64,000 bases of DNA, from the NCBI GenBank assembly GCA_038900335.1, contig JBBMRB010000001.1:372001-436000 (forward strand), read 5' to 3'. The notes beneath the pieces were generated by a model, which saw nothing but the letters and a program-made list of their open reading frames with translations, searched no databases and was not told the origin of the DNA. Shown here piece by piece: positions 8,626-17,045 of the stretch. A program made the position numbers and the translations under genes. Each line of letters opens with the position of its first letter. Position 1 is the stretch's first letter. This stretch comes from Rs1 sp038900335. GTDB taxonomy: Bacteria; Pseudomonadota; Gammaproteobacteria; Pseudomonadales; Balneatricaceae.

Positions 8626-9048
8626 TTATGCACCTTTATAAGTTTGGCTAGTATTTATCTCCAAACAAAACTCCGATGCCAATTCAATACTTTCACACTT
8701 AGCAGGGTAAGCGACTAACTCATCGCTGTAACCTACCAGCTTGATGCCCTCTTTCTTACAATGCATTAAAACCTTTTCCATGGCTTTAATTACAGCTAAT
8801 TGCCTATCAGAAAAACCTTGTTCTTTATCTGCCTCCTCACGTTTTTTACTTGTTACTTGCTGTAATACGTAATCTTCTTCATCTAATAGCTGAATTGTCC
8901 TGTGTGTCAGCTTCTCGCTAACCAGAATTTTTTTCGCATCATTGAAAATTTCTAAACTATAACAATTAACTACATCTTGAGCTACGCATTTTAATAGGAT
9001 AGATTTTATTTCTTCATAGCTTGAATCTTCAGATAAATCGTATTCCAT
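8626..9048 (-). CDS. Hypothetical protein, 140 residues
   Basis: I do not recognise this protein. It is acidic and soluble, without signal peptide or membrane segment, and is rich in predicted helix (EEADKEQGFSDRQLAVIKAMEKVLMHCKKEGIKLVGY). It has four cysteines (in KCVAQ, NCYSL, HCKKE and KCESI) plus one near the end (FCLEI), not in an obvious metal-binding arrangement. It lies between the orphan response regulator (116 bases downstream) and the KfrA-like gene, all on the minus strand but with gaps, so operon membership is unclear. The coding start is supported by codon use and by GGTAACTTAATG context, which is weak. Confidence 0.55.
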   Translation of the reverse strand: MEYDLSEDSSYEEIKSILLKCVAQDVVNCYSLEIFNDAKKILVSEKLTHRTIQLLDEEDYVLQQVTSKKREEADKEQGFSDRQLAVIKAMEKVLMHCKKEGIKLVGYSDELVAYPAKCESIELASEFCLEINTSQTYKGA

Positions 9049-9174
9049 TAAGTTACCATTAAAGTTTTAATTATTATTAGTAATAATATAATCGCAATAT
9101 ACTGACTAATATCAAGTGATTGGCAATGTTAATCATCATCAACACATTAAATGCAGACTAATATATTATTACAG

Positions 9175-9972
9175 TTATTGATAAGTCTTTTTAAAATAGT
9201 CCAACTCTTCTTTTACACTATTATATTTTAAATCCTGTTGAGCAATCACCATCTCTAAACGATGGACTTGACGAATTCCATTTTTTTCATGATCAAACAG
9301 TTGTTGTTGTAGCCTTTCGTTCTGGTTTTCTTTATGTGTTAGTGCCTGCTTTAAATCAGCAATGATAGATTCATTCACTTTCAGATCAATTTTTGCCTGT
9401 AAGAACTCTGCTGATGCATGGTGATTATCAGATCGATAGTCACTTTGATTAATCACAATCTCCTGTTGTTTATTTTGCCTTATTAACTCTGAATTTTGGC
9501 CATTGAGCTGGATTATCGATGACTCTAGCTCATTGATACGATTTTGCAGACTATTCTTTTGCTCATTAGCGAGTTGGTTAGCTGCTAGCAGTTTATTGTT
9601 TTGCTCTTGTACAAACGCTAGCGTACTTTGAGTTTCAGATAATTGACTACCCTGCTCTAACTTGCGCTGCTCTAATGCGACATTTAATTTCTTTCGCTCT
9701 TGCTCTAATGACGCGTGAGAATATGCGAGTGCCTGATCCCACAATTTTGATGCCGCTGTAATAACAGGCTCTGGTAATGCTGGGTGCTCACTTTGCCTAT
9801 TGACACGCTTTGCTAAGCTCATCCACCAATCGTTGAGCGCCAAGTTTATTGTAGTAATACTACCAGTACCTATTAAATCTCTCACTGCTTGCTGTGTCGG
9901 CCTTTGCCCGCTGGCAAGTAAGGTATCTGCTGCCTCATGTACTTTATCTCTGGTATCTGTCTTTTTTGGCAT
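9175..9972 (-). CDS. KfrA-like DNA-binding coiled-coil protein
   Basis: The 265-residue protein starts with a KfrA-type N-terminal DNA-binding domain (RDKVHEAADTLLASGQRPTQQAVRDLIGTGSITTINLALNDWW, about residues 8-51) and then forms a long coiled coil (about 90-265) rich in Glu, Gln, Leu and Lys. KfrA of plasmid RK2 is an autorepressor and nucleoid-like partition accessory protein; chromosomal relatives are common in gammaproteobacteria and have no settled role. No plasmid genes lie nearby, so this is probably a chromosomal architectural or regulatory protein rather than a plasmid remnant. Confidence 0.82.
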   Translation of the reverse strand: MPKKTDTRDKVHEAADTLLASGQRPTQQAVRDLIGTGSITTINLALNDWWMSLAKRVNRQSEHPALPEPVITAASKLWDQALAYSHASLEQERKKLNVALEQRKLEQGSQLSETQSTLAFVQEQNNKLLAANQLANEQKNSLQNRINELESSIIQLNGQNSELIRQNKQQEIVINQSDYRSDNHHASAEFLQAKIDLKVNESIIADLKQALTHKENQNERLQQQLFDHEKNGIRQVHRLEMVIAQQDLKYNSVKEELDYFKKTYQ

Positions 9973-10099
9973 ATTATTATCTACATAAGTGTACTAAGCA
10001 ATACGCTATATTTTATCTAATCCAAGCTTTTAAGTACAAGATTTAATTGTATTAATACTCTATATATGTCGGCAAAGAGACGACAGCCTTTAACTGTTT

Positions 10100-11008
10100 T
10101 TACACCTTAGGGTTTGCATACACACTTTGTTTCAACTCATTGACGACACCGCTAGAAGCTGCGGATAACGCCGTTCTTTTACGGGTAATAACCCCTACTT
10201 TTCTTGAAATAACGGGGTTGTATAAAGGTTTACATATAGCCCCTAACTCTTCCATCTGCCTGCGACAAAGCGCGGGTACGAGACCTATTCCCAAACCAGT
10301 TGCCACCATTCGCCCGATAGTTGCTAGATGATGAGCTTCATAAGAGACATTGAGTTGCAGCTCTTCTCTTAACAATTCTCTCTCTATTTGCAAACGAATG
10401 CTCGAGGGCCTTTGCAGAGCAATCAGACCTTCATTTACAATGGTTTTCCATTGCAATTTATCCTCATTCGCCAGCGGATGATTAGGCTCTAATGCGGCAA
10501 TAAATTCATCTTCAAATAGTGCTTCGAAGTTTAAATCCTCAGCATCTCCAGGGTCAAAACTGACACCTATTTCTACCCTACCTGTACGCACCAGCTCTAT
10601 TACATCCTCTGCAATAACGTCTTGCACAGTAATATTAATATCTGGGTGTTTTTCTCTAAAACTCAATAAAATGCTCGGTAACTGATTACAGGCAAAAGAT
10701 GGCATACAGGCAATTGATATCTTGCCCCGGTACAAAGAAAATCGCCCTTGTACTTCTTCAAAAGCATCATCCCAATCAGAGAGCAACCGAATGGCAGTTT
10801 TATAAAAGTGCTCACCCTCAGGTGTTAAACGCAGGGCTCTCGTTGTTCTGATCAGCAATGCCCCACCTAACGACTCTTCCAAGTTTTTAATAGCAATACT
10901 TAAAGCGGGCTGAGATAAATGTACTTGCTCACAAGCTTCTGTGAAGCTTCTGGTTTTTGCGACTGCTACAAATGCGCGTAATTGTTTTATTGTATAGTGG
11001 CTATTCAC
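10100..11008 (-). CDS. LysR-family transcriptional regulator
   Basis: The 302-residue protein has the LysR plan: an N-terminal winged helix (YTIKQLRAFVAVAKTRSFTEACEQVHLSQPALSIAIKNLEESLGGALLIRTTRALRLTPEG) and a C-terminal periplasmic-binding-like effector domain (KISIACMPSFACNQLPSIL, LATIGRMVATGLGIGLVPAL). It is divergent from the scoA-scoB genes across a 177-base spacer that contains an AT-rich dyad. By LysR custom it probably controls them and itself; the inducer is unknown, perhaps a 3-oxoacid or its CoA ester (inference). Confidence 0.92.
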   Translation of the reverse strand: MNSHYTIKQLRAFVAVAKTRSFTEACEQVHLSQPALSIAIKNLEESLGGALLIRTTRALRLTPEGEHFYKTAIRLLSDWDDAFEEVQGRFSLYRGKISIACMPSFACNQLPSILLSFREKHPDINITVQDVIAEDVIELVRTGRVEIGVSFDPGDAEDLNFEALFEDEFIAALEPNHPLANEDKLQWKTIVNEGLIALQRPSSIRLQIERELLREELQLNVSYEAHHLATIGRMVATGLGIGLVPALCRRQMEELGAICKPLYNPVISRKVGVITRKRTALSAASSGVVNELKQSVYANPKV

Positions 11009-11082
11009 GCTGTTTCCTGTTTTTTATCTGTATATATGCTAATTTTATTGCCGCTTTAAATCATATCAGCAAGAAAAGTATT

Positions 11083-11109
11083 TATAAATATTTTTAATTA
11101 ATATTTATA
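11083..11109. promoter_or_regulatory. AT-rich dyad between lysR-type gene and scoA
   Basis: A perfect 10-base inverted repeat (TATAAATATT at 11083-11092, AATATTTATA at 11100-11109) with a 7-base spacer lies midway in the divergent spacer, 77 bases before scoA. LysR proteins bind interrupted dyads with a T-N11-A core, which this contains. It is a plausible operator, though AT-rich palindromes also arise by chance. Confidence 0.4.
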
Positions 11110-11185
11110 TTTTTTTTATTTGATAAATATAAAGAGTTGAGACAAACTCCCCCTACCAGTCACTCAACAAGAACGGAGTACATTA

Positions 11186-11884
11186 ATGTCCGGATTTAAT
11201 AAAGTAGTTGATAGTTATGAACAAGCCATGCATGGCCTAGAAGACGGCATGACCGTTCTAGCCGGTGGCTTTGGCTTATGCGGCATTCCTGAAAACCTAA
11301 TAAACCAAATTAAAACACTCGGCGTTAAAGACTTAACAGTGGTTTCAAACAACTGCGGTATAGATGGTTTTGGCTTAGGTGTTTTACTCGAAGATCGCCA
11401 AATAAAGAAAATGATTTCATCTTATGTCGGTGAAAACGCGCTGTTTGAAAAACAACTGCTAGCAGGCGAGCTAGAAGTAGAATTGACACCGCAGGGTACA
11501 TTAGCTGAAAAAATGCGCGCAGGCGGTGCTGGAATCCCAGCGTTTTATACTGCAACAGGTTTTGGTACCCCTGTCGGTGATGGCAAAGAAGTGAAAGAGT
11601 TCTCAGGACGTTCTTATATCTTAGAAGAGTCCATCACTGGTGATTTTGCTATTGTTAAAGGCTGGAAGGCAGATAAATTCGGCAATGTCGTTTATCGTCA
11701 CACCGCGCAAAACTTTAATCCACTAGCTGCTACTGCTGGCAAAATAACGGTTGTTGAAGTGGAAGAAATTGTAGAGCCAGGTGAGCTTGACCCAGCTCAC
11801 ATCCATACGCCAGGCATCTATGTCGATAGAGTAATTAAAGGCAGCTTTGAGAAGCGTATAGAGCAGCGCACAGTGAGCGCTTAA
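11186..11884 (+). CDS. scoA: 3-oxoacid CoA-transferase, subunit A
   Basis: The 232-residue protein is the alpha subunit of a succinyl-CoA:3-ketoacid (or acetoacetyl) CoA-transferase, which moves CoA from succinyl-CoA to acetoacetate or a related 3-oxoacid. The conserved opening GMTVLAGGFGLCGIPENLI (about 22-40), the NNCGIDGFGLGVLL block, GGAGIPAFYTATGFGTPV and EEIVEPGELDPAHIHTPGIYVDRV are typical. It is followed after 87 bases by subunit B. A CGGAG precedes the ATG by 7 bases. Together the pair would allow use of ketone bodies or polyhydroxybutyrate-derived acetoacetate. The symbol is a family name; atoD/atoA-type substrates cannot be excluded. Confidence 0.92.
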   Translation: MSGFNKVVDSYEQAMHGLEDGMTVLAGGFGLCGIPENLINQIKTLGVKDLTVVSNNCGIDGFGLGVLLEDRQIKKMISSYVGENALFEKQLLAGELEVELTPQGTLAEKMRAGGAGIPAFYTATGFGTPVGDGKEVKEFSGRSYILEESITGDFAIVKGWKADKFGNVVYRHTAQNFNPLAATAGKITVVEVEEIVEPGELDPAHIHTPGIYVDRVIKGSFEKRIEQRTVSA

Positions 11885-11971
11885 ATAAGCACTTACTTCC
11901 TCTAGCGTTACTAAAATAAGATTAATTGATATTGATGAATAACACATCAATATAAAGGAGAGCAGTAAACA

Positions 11972-12628
11972 ATGGCACTTTCCAGAGAGCAAATAGCAAT
12001 TAGAGTGGCCCGCGAATTACAAGATGGATTCTATGTCAACCTTGGCATTGGTATACCAACCTTAGTGGCAAATTATGTTCCAGATGATATTGAAGTTATG
12101 CTGCAATCGGAAAATGGCTTACTAGGCATGGGCCCTTTTCCAAAAGATGCCGATGTTGATGCCGATATGATCAATGCGGGCAAACAAACGGTAACCGCTG
12201 CAACTGGTGCATCCATTTTCTCATCAGCTGAATCATTTGCGATGATCCGCGGCGGCCATGTTGATTTAACAGTTCTTGGCGCTTTTGAAGTTGATGTCAT
12301 GGGTAATATTGCCTCGTGGATGATACCAGGCAAATTAATTAAAGGTATGGGCGGGGCAATGGATTTAGTTGCCGGTGCCGATAACATCATCGTTACTATG
12401 ACGCATGCATCAAAACACGGCGATTCTAAGTTATTAGATCGCTGTACTTTGCCTTTAACAGGTGCAGGCTGCATTAATAAAGTATTAACTGATTTAGCCT
12501 ATTTAGAAATTGCAGACGGCGCTTTCATATTAAAAGAGCGTGCTCCGGGTGTCTCTGTCGATGAAATCGTTGCAAAAACAGCAGGTAAATTAATCGTCCC
12601 TGATTACGTACCTGAAATTTTATTCTAA
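11972..12628 (+). CDS. scoB: 3-oxoacid CoA-transferase, subunit B
   Basis: The 218-residue beta subunit carries the catalytic glutamate in QSENGLLGMGPF (Glu about residue 46), which forms the glutamyl-CoA thioester intermediate. Other family marks are NLGIGIPTLVANYVP, GGHVDLTVLGAFEVD and GNIASWMIPGKLIKGMGGAMDLV. A strong AAGGAGAG lies 10 bases before the ATG. It forms a heterodimer or heterotetramer with subunit A, encoded just upstream, and the pair ends in an intrinsic terminator at 12655-12697. Confidence 0.93.
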   Translation: MALSREQIAIRVARELQDGFYVNLGIGIPTLVANYVPDDIEVMLQSENGLLGMGPFPKDADVDADMINAGKQTVTAATGASIFSSAESFAMIRGGHVDLTVLGAFEVDVMGNIASWMIPGKLIKGMGGAMDLVAGADNIIVTMTHASKHGDSKLLDRCTLPLTGAGCINKVLTDLAYLEIADGAFILKERAPGVSVDEIVAKTAGKLIVPDYVPEILF

Positions 12629-12654
12629 TCTAAGCACTACTCTTCCTGTATTTT

Positions 12655-12697
12655 TATAGCCTATTGTTGCCTTTACGCTACTTTAGGCTATATTTTT
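12655..12697 (+). terminator. Intrinsic terminator of the scoA-scoB pair
   Basis: TATAGCCTA (12655-12663) pairs perfectly with TAGGCTATA (12684-12692) across a 20-base loop and is followed at once by TTTTTG. It begins 27 bases after the scoB stop codon. Confidence 0.7.
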
Positions 12698-12809
12698 GTT
12701 CTGTAATAGAGATACAACATCGCTATTTAGCTCACAGTATTGTGTAATCCATGATATTTATATATGCTGCTCGCTGTTAAAAATCAGATATTTTTCAATA
12801 GGACATGTT

Positions 12810-13142
12810 TTGTATAAACTTATCTTCTTTGTACCACAGCATTCGTGTGATGCCGTAAAATCAGCCATTTTTGCTACTGGCGCAGGCTCACTAGGAAATT
12901 ATTCAAATTGCTGCTGGCAAGTATTAGGCGAAAGCCAATTCACTCCAAGTATTGGAGCAACACCTTACATAGGCGAAGCGGATGTATTAGAGCGCGTTGC
13001 AGAATATCGCGTTGAGATACTATGCACTGAAGAAAACATCAACGCTGCAGTGACAGCATTATTACACTGCCATCCTTATGAAAAGCCTGCTTTTGAAGTC
13101 CATCAGCCACAGGCGAGTTACTTTGAGTTCTACAAACAATAA
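12810..13142 (+). CDS. YqfO/NIF3-C-terminal-like small protein
   Basis: The product is about 110 residues if it starts at the TTG at 12810, which has AGGA six bases upstream and gives the family-typical opening (M)YKLIFFVPQHSCDAVKSAIFATGAGSLGNY. It matches the stand-alone CutA-like domain also found inserted in NIF3/YqfO proteins (SIGATPYIGEADVLERVAEYRVEILC, then HPYEKPAFEV). Family members are trimeric and of uncertain function. The frame stays open further upstream to 12696, but those residues do not resemble the family. It is a single gene between scoB and a converging ABC exporter. Confidence 0.75.
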   Translation: MYKLIFFVPQHSCDAVKSAIFATGAGSLGNYSNCCWQVLGESQFTPSIGATPYIGEADVLERVAEYRVEILCTEENINAAVTALLHCHPYEKPAFEVHQPQASYFEFYKQ

Positions 13143-13256
13143 CGCCACTCAAAACCTAAGACTCCTGCCCAGCTAATCAACATTAATAAGCTGGACCTTA
13201 TCCTTATTTATAATATTTTATCACTATCGACGCTTCACAGTGATGACTAACCATAG

Positions 13257-15014
13257 TTAAATTGGATCAATAAACTGTAACCTTGCCAATTCAGCGTACA
13301 GAGAAGAACTCTTCATTAATTGCTGATGAGTGCCAGTGGCGATTATTTTCCCCTGATCCATCACCATTATTTTGTCGGCATCTAAAATAGTAGCCAGGCG
13401 ATGCGCAATAATAAAAGTGGTTCTAGCTTTCATTAAATGAGCCAGTGCAGCTTGAACTTTGCCTTCACTTTGTGCATCTAGAGCGCTGGTTGCTTCATCT
13501 AGCAGCAGTATTCTAGGGTTTTTAAGGATAGCCCTAGCAATCGCAATGCGCTGCTTTTGACCGCCGCTTAAACGTACACCTTTTTCCCCTAAATATGATT
13601 GATATTGCTCAGGCAGCTGCATAATGAATTCATGAGCATTTGCCGCTTTAGCTGCACTGATCACTTGCTCTTCACTTGCATTGGGGTTGCCATATGCAAT
13701 GTTGTATCGAACATCGGCAGAAAACAATACCGGCTGTTGTGGTACTAACGCCATCTGTTCTCGATAAGCATGATGTTCTAACGCTTTAATATCAATATCA
13801 TCAAAAGATATGACGCCAGATTGCGGGTCATAAAAGCGTTGAATCAGCTCAAAAAGCGTCGATTTCCCAGCACCAGAGGGACCAACAATCGCCACACTCT
13901 CACCCGGGTTAATACTAAAACTGACATCATCAAGTATTGAACGCTCAGCAAATGCGCCATAGTAAAAGCTTACATTTTGAAAACTGACGATAGGACTTAG
14001 CACATTAAGCTGATGCTTATGTTTAGTATCAGAAACAATAAGGCTTTGCACTTGCAACAACTCGACCAAACGATCACTCGCTCCTGCTGCGCGCTGTAAA
14101 TCACCCCACACTTGTGAAATCGTCGATACCGATGTCGCCAATAAAATGGCATAGAAAACGAAAGCACCTAATTGCCCTGCAGACATATCACCGTTAATAA
14201 CAGCACCGCCACCGAGCCATAACATGATGGCAATCGCAGAAAACACCAACATTAAAACAGCGGCGATAAGTAACGCTCTTTGCTTGATACGCAACTTGCC
14301 GATATCAAATGAGCGTTCAACCTCTTTTGAAAATGCTATTTTTTCAAACGCTTCTCGTGAATAGCTTTGCACGGTTTTAATTTGCTGAATAATTTCACCA
14401 GCGTAAGTGCCCACATTCGCCACAGTATCTTGGGTCTTCTTTGATAACTCTCTTACTCGTCTACCAAACACATAGATAGGTAACAGCACGAAAGGCACCG
14501 TTAAAAACACCACCATAGTCAACCACGCATCTGTTAGCAGCAGCATAATCAGCGCACCTACAAACATCAGCGCGCTTCTTAAAGCCATCGACATCGATGA
14601 TCCTATAATCGTCTGTAATAAGGTGGTATCGGTGGTCAAGCGTGACATGATTTCGCCGCTTAAATTTGTCTCGTAATAACTGGGGTGTAATTCAACAAGA
14701 TGATCAAACACTGCTTGGCGAATATCAGCACACACACGCTCCCCCAACCAAGAGACTAAGTAAAATCGCAGATAAGTACCGACAGCCATTAACATCGTCA
14801 TCAGCAGTATAATGAATGTGGTTTGGTTTAGCTGCTGATGCGATTGTGCAACAAAACCATTATCTATCATCATCCTTAAACCCTGGCCTAGAGATAAGGT
14901 AATTGCCGCGGTAAATATCAGCGCTAGCATCGCAAAAACAATGGTTCTTTTATAAGGCTTAGTAAAAGCGAAAACCGTTAACAACGTCGATTTCTTAGGT
15001 TTTTCCTCACTCAT
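13257..15014 (-). CDS. ABC exporter, MsbA/LmrA-like half transporter
   Basis: This is a fused membrane-plus-ATPase half transporter of about 585 residues that would work as a homodimer. About six membrane segments fill the first 300 residues. The nucleotide-binding domain has Walker A GPSGAGKST, Q-loop VPQQP, signature LSGGQKQR, Walker B ILLLDEATSALD and the switch His in IIAHRL. Lipids, lipopolysaccharide core or drugs are possible cargo; the family (often annotated as multidrug/lipid exporter) does not tell which. An in-frame ATG at 15047 exists, but the ATG at 15014 is preceded by GAAGAG and fits the usual N-terminus MSEEKPKK. Confidence 0.88.
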   Translation of the reverse strand: MSEEKPKKSTLLTVFAFTKPYKRTIVFAMLALIFTAAITLSLGQGLRMMIDNGFVAQSHQQLNQTTFIILLMTMLMAVGTYLRFYLVSWLGERVCADIRQAVFDHLVELHPSYYETNLSGEIMSRLTTDTTLLQTIIGSSMSMALRSALMFVGALIMLLLTDAWLTMVVFLTVPFVLLPIYVFGRRVRELSKKTQDTVANVGTYAGEIIQQIKTVQSYSREAFEKIAFSKEVERSFDIGKLRIKQRALLIAAVLMLVFSAIAIMLWLGGGAVINGDMSAGQLGAFVFYAILLATSVSTISQVWGDLQRAAGASDRLVELLQVQSLIVSDTKHKHQLNVLSPIVSFQNVSFYYGAFAERSILDDVSFSINPGESVAIVGPSGAGKSTLFELIQRFYDPQSGVISFDDIDIKALEHHAYREQMALVPQQPVLFSADVRYNIAYGNPNASEEQVISAAKAANAHEFIMQLPEQYQSYLGEKGVRLSGGQKQRIAIARAILKNPRILLLDEATSALDAQSEGKVQAALAHLMKARTTFIIAHRLATILDADKIMVMDQGKIIATGTHQQLMKSSSLYAELARLQFIDPI

Positions 15015-15092
15015 GCACTGCTCTTCTTTTTCTAGTATTGTATTCATCTATGCAAACACCATTTTTAAACAATCTGTGCGCTAAAAAGCAAA

Positions 15093-15117
15093 AAACCGCC
15101 CTATGGCGGTTTATTAC
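15093..15117 (-). terminator. Intrinsic terminator of fabV
   Basis: Read on the minus strand, an 8-base perfect stem (AAACCGCC, loop ATAG, GGCGGTTT) is followed by TTTGCTTTTT. It lies 15 bases after the fabV stop codon and before the ABC exporter gene, so the two are separate units. Confidence 0.85.
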
Positions 15118-15130
15118 ATACTAGCGCTGA

Positions 15131-16324
15131 CTATATATCGATCACAGTAAACGGCACTAATGTTTCGACTTCTTGTTCGTAATCAATACCCGCCACTTCA
15201 AAGCCGAACAATCTTAGAAATTCCGCTTTGTAATAAGCGTAATCAGTGATTTCAAATACATTGTCATCTGTTACTTTCGCCCAAATCTCTTTACACTGTT
15301 GTTGTACGTCTTCACGTAGTTCCCAGTCATCCATGCGAAAGCGGTTGCCCTCATCATAAACAACCTCATCAGCGTACAAACCGGTGCGAAACAAACGATC
15401 AACTTGCTCCATACAACCCTCGTGTAAACCTTGTTCTTTCATCACTTTAAAGACCATCGATAAATACAATGGCATGACAGGGATAGCAGAACTGGCTTGC
15501 GTAACAACAGATTTAAGCACCGCCACATTTGCCTGGCCGCCAATCGCTTTCATTTTTTCATTTAACGATGCCGCTGTTTGGTCCAAGTGCTGTTTAGCAC
15601 GACCAATCGTACCATGCCAATAGATAGGCCATGTAATATCAGAACCAACATAGCTATATGCAGCTGTTTTACAACCTTGCGCTAGTACACCTGCCTGTGA
15701 AAGCGCATCAATCCATAACTGCCAATCGTCCCCTCCCATCACAGTAACGGTATCAGCAATTTCCTGCTCACTTGCCGGTTCTACCTGTGCGCTAAATAAT
15801 GTATCTTTATTGGTATTTAGTGCAGTTGATTGATAAGGCTGTCCGATGGGTTTTAAAGTAGATCGAACCACTTCACCCGTATCGGGGAGTTTTCTAACAG
15901 GTGCCGCAAGTGAGTAGATAACGAGATCAACTTGACCTAAATCTTCTTTAATAAGGGCAATTGTTTTTGCTTTAGCTTCATGGCTAAACGCATCGCCGTT
16001 TAAGCTTTTCGCATATAAACCGGCGGCTTCAGCTTGTGCGGTAAAGGCAGCGCTGTTATGCCAACCTGCTGTACCTGGTTTTGTATCAGTTGCAGGTTTT
16101 TCAAAAAACACACCTATTGTCGCAGCATCACAGCCAAACGCTGCTGCTATACGCGTGGACAATCCATAACCGCTTGATGCGCCAATGATCAAAACTCGCT
16201 TAGGGCCATTACTTACTTTTCCGTTTTTTTGTACGTATGCAATTTGTTCACGAACATTAGCAAGGCAGCCTTCAGGATGAGTAGTAGTACAAATGAAGCC
16301 GCGAATTTTAGGTTTAATAATCAT
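15131..16324 (-). CDS. fabV: Trans-2-enoyl-ACP/CoA reductase (NADH), FabV
   Basis: The 397-residue length is exactly that of the FabV family, which reduces the enoyl double bond in the last step of the fatty acid elongation cycle and is resistant to triclosan. The protein opens with MIIKPKIRGFICTTTHPEGC, has the NAD-binding GASSGYGLSTRIAAAFG (about 48-64), and the catalytic Y-x8-K in YWHGTIGRAK. ITDYAYYKAEFLRLFGFEVAGIDY closes the domain. It is a single gene with its own terminator. The 387-base upstream region is unusually long for the segment. Confidence 0.96.
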   Translation of the reverse strand: MIIKPKIRGFICTTTHPEGCLANVREQIAYVQKNGKVSNGPKRVLIIGASSGYGLSTRIAAAFGCDAATIGVFFEKPATDTKPGTAGWHNSAAFTAQAEAAGLYAKSLNGDAFSHEAKAKTIALIKEDLGQVDLVIYSLAAPVRKLPDTGEVVRSTLKPIGQPYQSTALNTNKDTLFSAQVEPASEQEIADTVTVMGGDDWQLWIDALSQAGVLAQGCKTAAYSYVGSDITWPIYWHGTIGRAKQHLDQTAASLNEKMKAIGGQANVAVLKSVVTQASSAIPVMPLYLSMVFKVMKEQGLHEGCMEQVDRLFRTGLYADEVVYDEGNRFRMDDWELREDVQQQCKEIWAKVTDDNVFEITDYAYYKAEFLRLFGFEVAGIDYEQEVETLVPFTVIDI

Positions 16325-16711
16325 ACTTATGTGTTTCTCTTTTTAAAATTAAACTGATATTTTGTTTGCCAATAAATAATCTCAAACTCATGTTAGCTCA
16401 GTTTGAATATGGCTATTAGGTAGCACATAAGATACATGATTTTTTTTAAATTTAACATTGCTATTCAATAGCTAGCGTTATTGAGCTATGCAAAAACCTA
16501 AATTGCGCTGATTTTCGCCATTATTCACTCACTTTATCTTTAAGTCTGTAAAGCATAACTAAATTTATGTAGCATATAGCTTGATCATTATGTGCTTAGC
16601 ACTATTAATTTTGGCAATCTCACTTTAACGGATTACTAACAACATGCCATTAGGCACATATAATGGCACTGTATTAATATACCCTATTTTAAACTTATCA
16701 ATGGTTAAATT
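16325..16711. other. Divergent intergenic region, 387 bases
   Basis: This spacer separates fabV (minus) from DUF3301-nikR (plus). It contains an 8-base dyad overlapping a TATAAT box near its right end (16645-16668). I saw no small gene. Promoter elements for fabV were not clear. Confidence 0.5.
16645..16668 (+). promoter_or_regulatory. Dyad overlapping a TATAAT box before DUF3301-nikR
   Basis: TGCCATTA (16645-16652) and TAATGGCA (16661-16668) form a perfect inverted repeat around GGCACATA, and TATAAT at 16659-16664 sits inside the right arm, about 45 bases before the DUF3301 start. A protein bound to the dyad would block the -10 box. No good -35 is present, so an activator or an extended -10 may be needed. 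Confidence 0.4.
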
Positions 16712-17032
16712 ATGTTCATTGAATTATCTGATATCTTATTATTTTCCATTGTCTGCACTGTTATTTTGTACTGGGTAAGTGCGCAAAAAATTAGAGAAGT
16801 TGCACTAGCTGCAGCGACAAAAGAGTGCGAGCGACTCAATTTACAATTATTAGATGGTAGTGTTGCACTCAAAAAAATCGCACCTAAACGCAATGATCGT
16901 GGCCAATTTGTATTATTGCGCGCTTATGGTTTTGAGTTTTCAGCGACAGGTGATGAACGCTACCGTGGTATGGTGACTATGTTTGGTAAAAAAATAAGCG
17001 ATATTCATCTTCAACCTCATCGTATTCTATAG
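16712..17032 (+). CDS. DUF3301 family protein
   Basis: The 106-residue protein has one N-terminal membrane segment (DILLFSIVCTVILYWV, about 7-22), then AQKIREVALAAATKECERLNLQLLDGSVAL, a motif strongly typical of DUF3301, and a C-terminal RAYGFEFSATGDERYRGMVTMFGKKI. The family is common in gammaproteobacteria and has no assigned function; the charged part should face the cytoplasm. It is followed 13 bases later by nikR, so the two are likely cotranscribed. Confidence 0.85.
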   Translation: MFIELSDILLFSIVCTVILYWVSAQKIREVALAAATKECERLNLQLLDGSVALKKIAPKRNDRGQFVLLRAYGFEFSATGDERYRGMVTMFGKKISDIHLQPHRIL

Positions 17033-17045
17033 TTAAGGATTTATT

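Noticed and set aside
9175..9972. KfrA-like gene as sign of an integrated plasmid
   Set aside because: There are no replication, partition or transfer genes nearby and the flanks are ordinary chromosomal genes; chromosomal KfrA-like genes are common.
13169..13194. Hairpin CCAGCT/AGCTGG between the YqfO-like and ABC exporter genes
   Set aside because: Only six base pairs with a long loop and no T run on either strand, so I did not list it as a terminator.
14998..15047. Start of the ABC exporter at 15047
   Set aside because: The ATG at 15014 has a better ribosome-binding site, and the extra 11 residues (MNTILEKEEQC) are not typical of the family.
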